Shown piece after piece: positions 50,166 to 60,379 of a DNA stretch of 64,000 bases. The stretch comes from Straminergon stramineum (lineage: Eukaryota; Streptophyta; Bryopsida; Hypnales; Calliergonaceae). The position numbers and the translations under genes are program-made. Each line of letters begins with the position of its first letter. Positions within the stretch are counted from its first letter, which is position 1. The DNA is taken from the NCBI GenBank assembly GCA_963920665.1, contig OY987270.1:12984019-13048018 (forward strand), written 5' to 3'. The notes under the pieces are model-generated. The model made no database searches and had not been told where the DNA came from. It worked only from the letters and a program-made list of their open reading frames with translations.

Positions 50166-50193
50166 AGGGTTTAGGGTTTAGGGTATAGGGTTT
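50166..50193 (+). repeat. Short interstitial telomere-like tract (AGGGTTT)
   Basis: Four consecutive heptamers fit the plant telomere unit TTTAGGG, the third with one change (AGGGTAT). The tract lies inside the AT-rich core of the hAT-like element. It supports a plant origin; its length is small enough to be coincidental or repair-derived. Confidence 0.7.
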
Positions 50194-50551
50194 GAAAAGT
50201 ATGTTTAAATGTGGGGCGGAAAACCTGGAATTATCCTTTTCATACATTAATATTGCATTGGATACTTGTCGCATTAAAGAGTTATTTTTGGAAATGAAGC
50301 TACAGTTCTACACTTTTCAAAATTAAATGCAATAAAACTGCCAGTGGATAGAGGTGAAGTAGGTTAGACAAGGAGGCGGACGGCTTTACGTTGGCTCGAA
50401 AGGTCGGGGCAGTCAACAATGGTGTACAGACTAAGTGGATGGAAAAGGCTCGTGGCGGACAGGAGGGCAAACGGGCAAACACAAAGGCGGACACTCACTT
50501 TTTGAAGCATCATACTTCTTTTCACATTTTCGATTGGAGATTTTGGTGTTT

Positions 50552-50617
50552 GGGGGCGTGTGATATACCATTGGAAAGGTATTTCTAAGACCTTTCCAAC
50601 GATATATTACGTGCCCC
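50552..50617 (-). repeat. Right-arm copy of the hAT-like palindrome
   Basis: GGGGGCGTGTGATATACCAT pairs with GATATATTACGTGCCCC around GGAAAGGTATTTCTAAGACC. The flanking CAACTTTCA and GACTACATAGTGAGCG words are inverted relative to the left arm, so the arms of the element are long, imperfect, inverted relatives. Confidence 0.85.
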
Positions 50618-51068
50618 AAAATTCCAATAAACGAATTCGGAAATTGCAATTGAAAGTTGCAGCGACTACATAGTGAGCGTCCCCCAACTGATTACCCACC
50701 TGTCGGGCCGCCCCTTTGCTGTCCGACCGACCACCCGTCTACCCGATTGCTTGTCTGCCCATCCGCCCAACCGCATTTACCCAGGGTAAATTTGCGGACG
50801 GCGTTTTTTACCCACCGGAGACGCGGCGTCCGCGAAGTGCGGATGTTCGGATGTCCGGATGTCCAATTTTTGGACGCGATTTTGCCTGGGATGCTCACTT
50901 TCGTCAACCCTGGTTTAGTGAAGTTAGAGGAGTTCTATAAACAATGGATTTTACCAAAAACTGTTGTCATTTCACAACAGAGGGGGGGGGCTTCCAATAA
51001 GTGGGATGGACTTGTTATGGGGCCTTCATCATCCAGGAGGCAATATGTTTAGTTCAATGGAGATGTGT

Positions 51069-52291
51069 CACTATAAGAAACTCAAGTTCTTTTAGATGTC
51101 ATAGAAAACGGATTGGGACATTGACTTTGACATGGAACTAATCAACTGTGATGTCACCTAAAATTTGTTATAATTGACAGGCCAAAAACATGGAAAAAAA
51201 CATCCATTTTGAGCTTGATTTTTTCTGACATCACAAGTAACGTGGTCTTTCAAGTTTCCTCCAAAGCGCCTTGTGGATGCCACATAAGCGCCATATAGGC
51301 AATGAGAGCCATGTGGGTTGTTTTTTCATCTAGCCCGTCTCTAATGTGGCACCTAACATAGTGGCAGGAAAAGTGACATAGCATGCCTTGTCAGCAAAAT
51401 TTTATGTTGTTTTAAAAAATTTTGGTGCTGCTTTTTGAGATGTCAAACTAGACATTTTGGAAGACATCAACTAGAGCATACCCTATTCATAAGGCAAGAT
51501 CAATAAAAAATTATTTAAAATAAATTTTAAAAATAAAATAAAATAAACAAAAAGATTACAGAAAACTTATCATCTACCATCAAGAGATTTTATGATGGTA
51601 AAATGAATAAATTACTTTTGTAAAATTTAGTGAGAAGAAAGGGTAAAAGGGTCATATTTAAATCCATTCTCTATCCATGGTGAGACAAAAGATATGGGGT
51701 AATTAGAATATGAGAACTTGATCACTGTACATGTTGATGTTTTAAACGTCTACATGTTTCTGACATTTCGATGTTATTTTAGAAATCTTAATGTTTTTGG
51801 AGACATTTTATATGAAAGACAATTCTTGTTTTCCATATCCCATATGGATTGTTGCACTTCCTACTACCCCATGTTTATAAAGACTTGATCTTTTCATCTA
51901 GGATGCACATCCATCCATTTTCTTTTTTTCACAAAATATGCTAGGTGGCTACCCTTTCCCAAAAAATTTCACATATGGTCAAAGTTTTACCATAGAATAT
52001 AATAATTTTACTAACTTACCGAAAGTCAAAATGAAGCTAGTTGCTAATGTGGTAATCTATGTTTTTTGGGACATCACAAGAAAACATGACTATATTTTTT
52101 CTAACATCACTAAGAATATATCCATCTACAATGACACCTACTTGTTTTCCAACTTACCCGCTTTCTTTTTCATCAACATCACAATCACCAAATTCACAAT
52201 CCTGTGGATGTTTATTGTCCAACGTAGGGGGTTTTAGACAGCATGTTATGTTCTTTGAAAACAACACCAAAAATATAGTTTTCTTATAGTG
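51069..52291. mobile_element. 1.22-kb CACTA-like element
   Basis: The ends are CACTATAAGAAA and its inverse TTTTCTTATAGTG, close to the classic plant CACTA (En/Spm) terminus CACTACAAGAAA. The 3-bp flanks are TGT and TAT, a possible target duplication with one change. Subterminal regions iterate GACATCAC/GTGATGTC in opposing orientations, as CACTA elements do. There is no transposase. The centre carries the divergent promoter-like core (51640-51900). Confidence 0.8.
51640..51900. promoter_or_regulatory. Divergent promoter-like core in the CACTA-like element
   Basis: The left side has GATATGGGGTAATTAG..GAGAACTTGATCACTG, colinear with the 58.66-kb core. The right side has CCATATCCCATATGGATTG, then CACTTCCTACTACCCC, then TTTATAAAG. 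TATA-like motifs face outward on both sides (TTTAAATATGAC on the minus strand). Function is inferred from resemblance. Confidence 0.5.
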
Positions 52292-52294
52292 TAT

Positions 52295-53019
52295 GTTTGG
52301 CAATGAACTTGTCTTGAGTAGTGGCTGATAATGCACATGCAAGTAATAATTGTATCCGTTTTTTCTTGTACTTTGTCTAAAATTCATTAATGTTGTCACT
52401 TGTGTAGTTGAAGGGAATTGTTGTTATCAAGCTTCATCTGTCTTTCAAAGGAGTTGAGGTGTCGATGTCACAAAGCAAGCCAACAATGGTGGCACTTGGA
52501 CTTCTTCAAAAGCGCTTTCGGGAATTGGCAACACTGTCTTCCTTTGTATAGTTGTTGTTGATGTGAGGATTGCCTTATGCATTCATGGTATATTCTGAAT
52601 TTCTTATTCTGTACATTGATGTTCGTTTTCTGGTGTCTTTGGTAGTAGGCTTCAGTGTTAGGGATTTGTGTTGCTATTTTGGAGAGAGTTTTCCCGACCT
52701 CTATTGTTGGTCTAATATGTTCAAGAAGACAATAGGACTTACTGCTACCCGGAGTTTAAAGCATGAAGGTTTTGTCTTCTTGAAAAGTAGAGATGTAGAA
52801 TGCAGTTCATATCACACTTGGTTCGTCCTGTGCTTTTCAAGGGCAAGGTCATTTTTAGGGAAACATTGCTTTGGCTGTGGTGTCACAACACTTTTAATTG
52901 AATTCAGAATTTCAACATGAGAAAAATGTCCTTCACTTGCTTGTCTCTACGTGAGTGATTGACAAGTGCTAATCCCTCTCCTACAACTGAATTGTGAGTG
53001 CAGACAATCATCATCAACC
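52295..53019. other. Region 5' of the PIF/Harbinger relic; no recognised domain
   Basis: A 116-codon frame at 52570-52920 on the plus strand has coding-like composition but matches no family known to me. By position it could be the 5' part or second ORF of the Harbinger-like element that follows. Unproven. Confidence 0.3.
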
Positions 53020-53478
53020 ATGGATCTTATGGACAGTCCTGCTGAATTCATGTCCATGGCATCATTAATTTTGCTTCTCCTACTCAACACACATCAAGCA
53101 CTATCACTATCCAATGTTGCAAACGACAATGATGAAGACTTTGTAGACGGTGGCCTTCCAATGGAGTATTTGCGAATAGCAATGCTGGACGTGAATACTA
53201 TCAATAGAGCAACTTCCATACACTTCCGTCTCTAGAATGCTCTGTTAGTTCTTGACAAGGACTTAGGCTATTGGGTGAAACTAAGGTCTACCACTTGGTT
53301 TTTGAAATTTCTTTTGGAAGAATATGATGACGACCAATGGGTGAAGATGTTCTACATGACAAAGCAATCAATTTTTTCCCTAGTTGAGCACTTCACTCCT
53401 TTTATTAAGAAAAAAATACAAAATATCAACTTGCCATTCTTGTGATTGTACGACTTGTGTGGAGCGAAGCTAGTATGC
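53020..53478 (+). pseudogene. PIF/Harbinger-like transposase, amino-terminal part
   Basis: A frame starting MDLMDSPAEF at 53020 continues through an in-frame TAG at 53233 to WFLKFLLEEYDDDQWVKMF and YMTKQSIFSLVEHFTPFIKK. This is the amino-terminal pattern of PIF/Harbinger (DDE_Tnp_4) transposases: Trp, an acidic stretch, F..FRMS-like, then F..L...L.P. A frameshift near 53438 restores LAILVIVRLVWSE, resembling the LA..LYRLA.G helix of that family. The frame then runs into a foreign inverted-repeat end. The catalytic half resumes at 62988 on the same strand. Two lesions plus an insertion make this a dead gene. Confidence 0.75.
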
Positions 53479-53999
53479 GAGTGTAGAGCGGGAGCAAGGA
53501 GCATAGAGCATGGAAATTTGAGCATAGAAACAAAGTTTTTGCAAAATTATTTTTTTTGTGTAGAAAAGTGACAATTTTGTATGGAAGATTTGAAATTTTT
53601 TTGAATTTTTTAAGTTAGAGAATTAGGATCCTATAACCGTGGATCTATTATCACAGACATAAACCTATAACCATGGATCAAAAATCGTGGACATAGATCT
53701 ATAATTGCCGATCCAAGACCTATAAGCATGGATATAGAATCTTGAATCTATAACCATGGATATCAAATTGTGTGAAATAAGGTAATTCAGAAATTTGGGC
53801 TAGAAAAAACTTGAATCTAGTATTTTGGTGGTCTCTTCTAAAATATATTTATGAATGCAACTATGCAAGCAATTAATGGAAAAAAAATGACAACCATATT
53901 TTCCCCAAAAATCCAAAACTTGAATTTGGATTGAAATTACTTTTAAATCTATAGAAATTTTCAAATTCTAGAATGTGTATAGGATTCCTAGGATTTCAT

Positions 54000-56900
54000 T
54001 CCTTCAACAAAAACTTTGGCGTAGTTAGTATGTACATTTGATCGTTTTAGGGTATGCATGCATTGTAGTCAATCTCTAAAGAAATCATCCCAAAATGAAG
54101 AAGAAGTGCACTGAAACTTTCAAATGTATATCTATATCTATGTGTATGTGTGTGTATGTAACCAATGATAGCTGAAATGAAATGTTAGCCTTTTTAGTTT
54201 CACTACATTCAATAAATGAATCAAAATACAAAAACTTCTTTTGTGTTTACCTCTCCAGTAACCTAGCACATATAGTCACAAATTATGATGAACTATAAAT
54301 TTGTAGTGTGCCTCAAGATGCCACTCCCAAGAATCTCTTTGACTTCATTAAAGTTGAAGCTTTGGGGATGAATAAAAACATCCACTTGTACATTTAAGCA
54401 ACATATGAAAATATAAATGCTTGTAGTTTGCGCTTTGCACTCTCTTCCTTAGTGCCTTTGTCAACATTTCCTTGAATTTGGACAAGTGCATTGAACAAAT
54501 GAACCTATAGTAAATCATCTATCACTCAATGTTTGGTGTGGTGTGTGAGTCAAGGACTCAAGGTCTAGGAATTAGGATGCACTCAAACTCAAGATGTGGT
54601 ATTAAAGTTACCTAACAAATAAGTGCCTTCAAGGTAAGTTTAGAAGCATAGTTTCCTTGTTTAGTTGTTGGGGTGCTAGGATTCCTTCATATTTTTCCGC
54701 CAAACCTTATATTGGAGTCTTTTGTAGGATAAAGTGGAGCTTGGAATCTTGATACATTAGCTAGTAGATCATGGTTTTCAAATAGCCTATAGGGGGAGAT
54801 TTCAACACATTGAGGAAGACAGAATCCAACATTTTGAAGATCCATTATCTCTTGAGGTACAAGATGAATTCAAAATTTCATTGGTCAAATGCTTGGCACT
54901 TCAAGGTTGGAAAGAACCCATGTCCTCTTCAAACCTTTCACCCACCATTCAATGTCATCATTGCAAAAGAAGAATTGCATCCCTCAATCCTATTTTTCTT
55001 ATAATTGTCGATGTTGTCTATGTATATTAATGCTAGAATTTTTTTTTGCCTTGCACAATCTTTGTAACACAATTCTTCCTTGTAAGTATTAGTAAGGCAA
55101 AGCAAGCCTTAGTTGATGTCTTTGGCAATCAATTAATTTGCCATTATGATCCATTGCAAGCACTTTCTTCAACGTTTGTCACTCGAGAGGCTTCCAATGT
55201 TGGATATGCGTTCATTGGGTTCCTTGACATTTGCAACTCTAGCTCTTCTTTACTTACATGAGGTAAGGCTTTTTCAGAGATTGTATCCAAAGGAATTACA
55301 GCTGCACTTATTGAAGTGGACCTTATTGTTCCTCTTGTTTTAGAGAAATTCACTTTGTCCAGGCGATGTAAATCATTCTTGAATATAAGCCCAATCGTTG
55401 CATGCCTGAAGTTTTGTGACACTCTCTATGACTCCAAACCTTTGAAATACTTGAAAGCAGTGACTTCATTTCTAGTACTAGGGAAACTCATAAATTTACA
55501 CTTCTTGAGATCTTCTACGAGATTGTCTAGTCCAAACTTAGTAGTTGGGGCTCCTTTAGGTCACAAAAGCATCTTTCCTATAATTTCTTCACTTGCCTCT
55601 AGGATAATAGAAAAATTGGTTGTAGATGGATTTCTCTTTACTTGATCCAAAATTAATGATTGAGTCCTTTCTTTTAAATCACAATAGTCTCTTAATTCTC
55701 AGCTTCATAGGGTGTGCATGAATTTTAAAGTAAACACATGTTTGCCTTAGATCTTTCTTCCCAATAACATAATATATTTTGGCTAGGCTACTTGCAATAC
55801 AAGAACAAAAAATAGAGTTTATGTTGCATGCATGTGATTGTTGAACCAAAAGGAGGATTATAATCAACCTCAAATGGAACAAGAGAACATCCATCCCATT
55901 GAGTCTTGTTGAGAACTACTACGTGGTGCTTTCGAGTGAGGTATTGAGGTGGTTGTAGGTGGTGTTCTCACAACAAAAATGACCCACACATGAAGATAAT
56001 CAAAATGTCAACTTGTCATCATTTTTGATGTTAGTCATATGTGTATTTGACTAGATGTGTCCATCATAGTATTCCTCCATTCCACTCAAGAGCTTTGCCT
56101 AGAAATGGAAACTAGAACTTCAAAGGGCAACTCAAAAATGATGTCACCATTGAATAGAGGTGGAATAAAATTGACCCGTTGAATTTGTATTGAATCATAG
56201 TCAATCTTTTTGAATGGGTTCCTCGACCCTTTCGTATAATATAGTTTCTATAGAGAAAGGATGATGAAATGTTAGTGTGCCAGTATACTTGGATGTCTCT
56301 ACTATAGTACGATTGCACAAGGTACAAAAGACATGCTAGGGGCGTTGGATGAAAAAAGAAATTTTTCTTGAAGAGCTTGTGAAGTATTGATGATTTGTTG
56401 GAGTCATCACTATCAACAGCAATGACTTCCACTCCTAGCTCAATCTTAACTATAGTTAGGAAAGGCGTCTAGAGACTACTAGTTGTTGATAAGTTGGAAG
56501 TAACATTTCTACAAGATGATTGTAAGATTGATTGACATAAACTATGTGCTAAATATCTCCTAGGCTTCAAATGCCACCATCTACAAAGGTTTTGAAGAAC
56601 CATCTCTTGACCAAAGGTACGCAACAATTCACTACTTAGTGTATCAAAGTACTATTAATCAATGTATAGTAACATCTAGCTTAAAAAAATGAAATCGAAT
56701 ACTCAAACAAAATACACAATTGACATCCTATTCAAATCAACAACTGGAAATGTGATACTAACCACTCAAGGACGAGTAGTGAGTAGTTGGAGTAGAAACA
56801 TACTTGCAAACAAATGATAGGGTATATTAAAAAAATGGGGGCTACAAATTACAAATGGGTTTAGATTAAAATAGGATATTGAAAATGACATTGACCATCT

Positions 56901-57039
56901 TTCATGTACTATAGGGTATGGAATCAAAGGTTTTATAAGAAAATCATTTAATGATAGCATGTGAGAAAAAAAAAAATTCAAATCCCCCCTCTAAAATAGT
57001 GGTTGTTCACACCTATATTCGTATTTTTTTAACACATTG
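54000..57039. other. Interior of the 9.5-kb element, no recognised family
   Basis: Short frames occur on both strands (54810-55261 plus, 55144-55422 minus, 55679-55894 minus, 56112-56432 minus). The minus-strand frame at 55144-55422 has rather protein-like composition, and an adjacent frame near 55.85-55.91 kb reads TQWDGCSLVPFEVDY, suggesting a decayed minus-strand gene. I recognise no domain. Confidence 0.3.
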
Positions 57040-58530
57040 ATCCCCTAAGGGGAACTTTGAAGGGCTTCTCGGTACTGAGAGGAGGTTTTGCAAGGGACCT
57101 CCTCTCGCGGTATTTAAAATTTAAAACCTCGTCGATGACATTATTGAAAAAAAATTAGTTTTTAAATTCTGCTTTTATAAGAAGATTAGGCAAAAAGTTG
57201 AAAGAGGTGGACCGCTCCAAACCCCCTCTCAGTACCAAGACAGGGGTTGAAGGGGAGTTCCTCTTGAGATTTTTCAAATCTAAAACCTCATCAATACCAT
57301 TCTTGAACCCAAAATTAGTTTTCAAATTATGCTTTTATAAAAAGACTAGGCACAAAATTGCAAGAGGTGGACCCCTCCAAAACCCCTCTCGGTACTGAGA
57401 GGGGGGTTGAAGGGGAGCACCTCTTGAGATTTTTCCAATTTGAAACCTCATCAGTGCCATTCTTGAATCCAAAATTAGTTTTCAAATTATGCTTTTATAA
57501 AAAGACTAGGCACAAAGTTGCAAGAGAAGGACCCCTCCAACCTCCCTCTCGGTACCGAGAAGGGGGTTGAAGGGGAGCACCTCTTGAGATTTTTCCAATT
57601 TGAAACCACATTAGTATCATTCTTAAAAAATAAGATTAGTTTTGAGATAGTGCTTTTATAGAAAGACTAGGTACAAGGTTGCAAGAGGTGGACCCCTCCA
57701 AAACCCCTCTCGGTACCGAGAGGGAGGTTGAAGGGGAGCACCTCTTGAGATTTTTCCAATTTGAAACCACATTAGTACCATTCTTAAAAAAAAAGATTAG
57801 TTTTGAGATAGTGCTTTTATAGAAAGACTAGGCACAAGGTTGCAAGAAGTGGACACCTCCCAAACCCCTCTCGGTACCGAGAGGGGGCTTGAAGGGGTGC
57901 ACCTCTTGAGAATTTTCCAATTTGAAACCTCATTAGTGCCATTTGATCTTGAAAAAAAAATTTAGTTTTCAAATTATGCTTTTATAGAAAGACTAGGCAC
58001 AAAGTTGCAAGAACTGGACCCCTGCAAACCCCCTCTCGGTACCGAGAGAGGGTTTGAAGGGGAGCACCTCTTGAGATTTTTCCAATTTGAAACCTCAACG
58101 GTGCCACTTTTGAAAAAACAAATTAGTTTTGAGATAGTGCTTTTACAACAAGACTAGGCACAAAGTTGCAAGGAGTGGACCGCTCCAAACCCCCTCTCGG
58201 TACCAAGAGGGGGGTTGAAGGGGAGCACCTCTTGAGATTTTTCCAGTTTGAAACCTTAATGGTGCCATTCTTAAAAAAACATTAGTTTTGAGATAGTGTT
58301 TTGTTGAGAAGACTAGGCACAAAGTTGCAAGAGGTGGACCCTTCCAAAACCCCTCTCGGAGAGGGGGTTTGAAGGAGTACCTCTTGAGATTTTTTTAATT
58401 TGAAACCTCACTAGTGCCATTTTTGAAAAAAAAAAATTAGTTTGAGATAGTGCTTTTATAGAAAGACCAGGCACAAAGTTGCAAGAGATGGATACCTCCA
58501 AAACCCCTCTCGGTACTGAGAGACCCTTTA
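57040..58530 (-). repeat. Array of about 160-bp repeats, orientation A, nine to ten units
   Basis: A palindrome, CTCTCGGTACCGAGAG (KpnI site at the centre), or a variant recurs at about 57071, 57227, 57386, 57546, 57707, 57867, 58032, 58194, 58353 and 58507, i.e. every 154-165 bp. Between palindromes lie GGAGCACCTCTTGAGATTTT, TTAGTTTTGAGATAGTGC and AGACTAGGCACAAAGTTGCA. The array flips orientation at the last palindrome. Confidence 0.93.
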
Positions 58531-58624
58531 GAGGTGCCTACCTCATGCAACTTTATGCCTAGTCCTTATCAAAAGGAGTTTGTTAAGTAGAAAGGATGAA
58601 GACATAAAGTTATCATGTGAAGGA

Positions 58625-58800
58625 GGAGAGGTTGGTTTTATAATGAAATGCATTATGCATCATTAATCCTCAAAGGATATGGGACAATGTGAAGAAGAGA
58701 GCTTAACTATGGATGAGTGAGTTCCTACTAATCCTTATTGATATATCCCGCATGGGTTGTTTCATCTCCTACCACCTCCTTGTATAAACAGGTTGTCTTT
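58625..58800. promoter_or_regulatory. Divergent promoter-like core between the inverted arrays
   Basis: The left side has GGTTTTATAATGAAATGC, then CAAAGGATATGGGACAATGT. The right side has GATATATCCCGCATGGGTTG, then CATCTCCTACCACC, then TGTATAAACA. Read outward from the middle, both strands present a CATATCCC-like box and a TATA motif, so transcripts would run into each array. It is the uninterrupted version of the core at 22.53-23.10 kb. Confidence 0.55.
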
Positions 58801-58969
58801 CCATCTCCTTCCAAATGAAGTACAAGGCTCTCGTGAAATGGAGAGAGTGCTGAGCAATTTTAACATATGGATTCAAATTTTGAAGATGGAAATTTATTTT
58901 GCCCAACCTAATTTGGGGATTTTAATTAATTAATCTAGAACAATGTCCTAACCCTGACCCAAAGGTACG

Positions 58970-59900
58970 ATAGTCTTCTTGTAAAAGCATTATCTCAAAA
59001 CTAATTTTTTTCCAAGAATGGCACCAATGAGGTTTATAATTGGAAAAATCTCAAGAGATAGACCCCTCCAAACCCCCTCTCGGTACCGAGAGGGGGTTTG
59101 GAGGGGTCCACCTCTTGCAACTTTGTGCCTAGTCTTTTCAAAAAAGCACTATCCCCAAACTAATTTTGTTTTCAAGAATGGCACCATTGAGGTTTCAAAT
59201 TGGAGAAATCTCAAGAGGTGCTCTTGTCCAAACCCCCTCTTGCAACTTTGTACCTAGTCTTTTCAAAAAAGCACTATCCCCAAACTAATTTTGTTTTCAA
59301 GAATGGCACCATTGAGGTTTCAAATTGGAAAAATCTCAAGAGGTGCTCTTGTCCAAACCCCCTCTTGGTACTGAGAGGGGGTTTGGAGGGGTCCACCTCT
59401 TGCAACTTTGTGCCTAGTCTTCTCAAAAAAGCACTATCCCAAAACTAATTTGTTTTTCAAGAACGGCACCATTGAGGTTTCAAATTGGAAAAATCTCAAG
59501 AGGTGCTCTTGTCCAAACCCCCTCTCGGTACCGAGAGGGGATTTAGAAGGGTCTAGTTTTTGCAACTTTGTGCCTAGTCTTTTTGTAAAGGCACAATTTG
59601 AAAACTAATTTTGGATTCAGAAATGGCACCTTCGAAGTTTCAAATTGGAAAAATCTCAAGAAGAGCTGCCCTTAAATCCCCGTCTTGGTACTGAGAGGGG
59701 GTTTGGAGGGGTCCACCTATTGCAACTTTGTGCCTAGTCTTTCTTTAAAAGCATAATCTGAAAACTAATTTTTTTTCAAGAATGGCACTATTGAAATTTC
59801 AAATTGGAAAAATCTCAAGAGGAGCTCCTATTCAATCCCCCTCTCGGTACCGAGAGCAGGTTTGGAGGGGTCCACCTCTTGCAACCTTATGCCTATTCCT
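58970..59900 (+). repeat. Array of about 160-bp repeats, orientation B, six units
   Basis: The same unit in reverse orientation, with palindrome sites near 59078, 59232 (collapsed), 59360, 59523, 59682 and 59841. The unit order reads GGTCCACCTCTTGCAACTTT, GTGCCTAGTCTTTTC, AAACTAATTTT, AAATTGGAAAAATCTCAAGA. Together with orientation A it forms a giant inverted repeat around 58.55-58.97 kb. An isolated partial unit occurs near 61510 (CTTGGCACTGAGAGGCC). Confidence 0.93.
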
Positions 59901-60379
59901 CTTGATTACGTACTTTTGGTTGTAGTCTAAGTTCTTGTTGATGTGTAGAAGGTATGATTGGACATCTTAATACATGAGTTCGATCTTACAATAGTTGAAA
60001 TGGAGAAGGATGGTCTCATGCCATCACCTGATTCTTGTTGCACCCCCGTAGAAGATAACAAGTTAGTTTGTGTAGTTTATAGCTCGTAAGATACCACCGA
60101 GTTATGTACATGTGGCCATGAGGACACCAAAGTGACATTAAGATTAGACAAAGATAGTGGCATTTTTAGATTTTGCAGTGAGTTGTATAGACCTACCTTT
60201 TTGTTAAGCAACTGCATCCATTTTTGTATTGCTTGATGATCATGTTGAGAACTTTCTCCATATCTGTAACTCTAGTATTTTTTCATATTTATATTCATTT
60301 GTGTCAACAAAATATTACCAAACTTGTCTTTAGAGTTCTTAGTATGATGAACAACACATTAATATTTAATCTTTTTGAA

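Larger units (their letters stand above)
45945..50912. mobile_element. 4.97-kb hAT-like element with GC-rich repeat arms
   Basis: The termini are CAGGGTTGAC and its exact inverse, flanked by a perfect 8-bp duplication, GTTTAGTG (45937-45944 and 50913-50920). CAGGG ends plus 8-bp duplications are diagnostic of hAT elements. The left arm (about 1.2 kb) and right arm (about 0.6 kb) are GC-rich and packed with GTCCGCC/GTCTGCC words on one strand or the other, with three large palindromes. The core (47.2-50.3 kb) is AT-rich; minus-strand frames there (48663-48941, 48995-49189, 49407-49595) were not recognised as a hAT transposase. I treat it as non-autonomous or gutted. Confidence 0.9.

Noticed and set aside
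57198..59608. Several 60-80-codon frames across the 160-bp array
   Set aside because: They repeat with the unit and switch strand with it; they are translations of satellite-like DNA, not genes.
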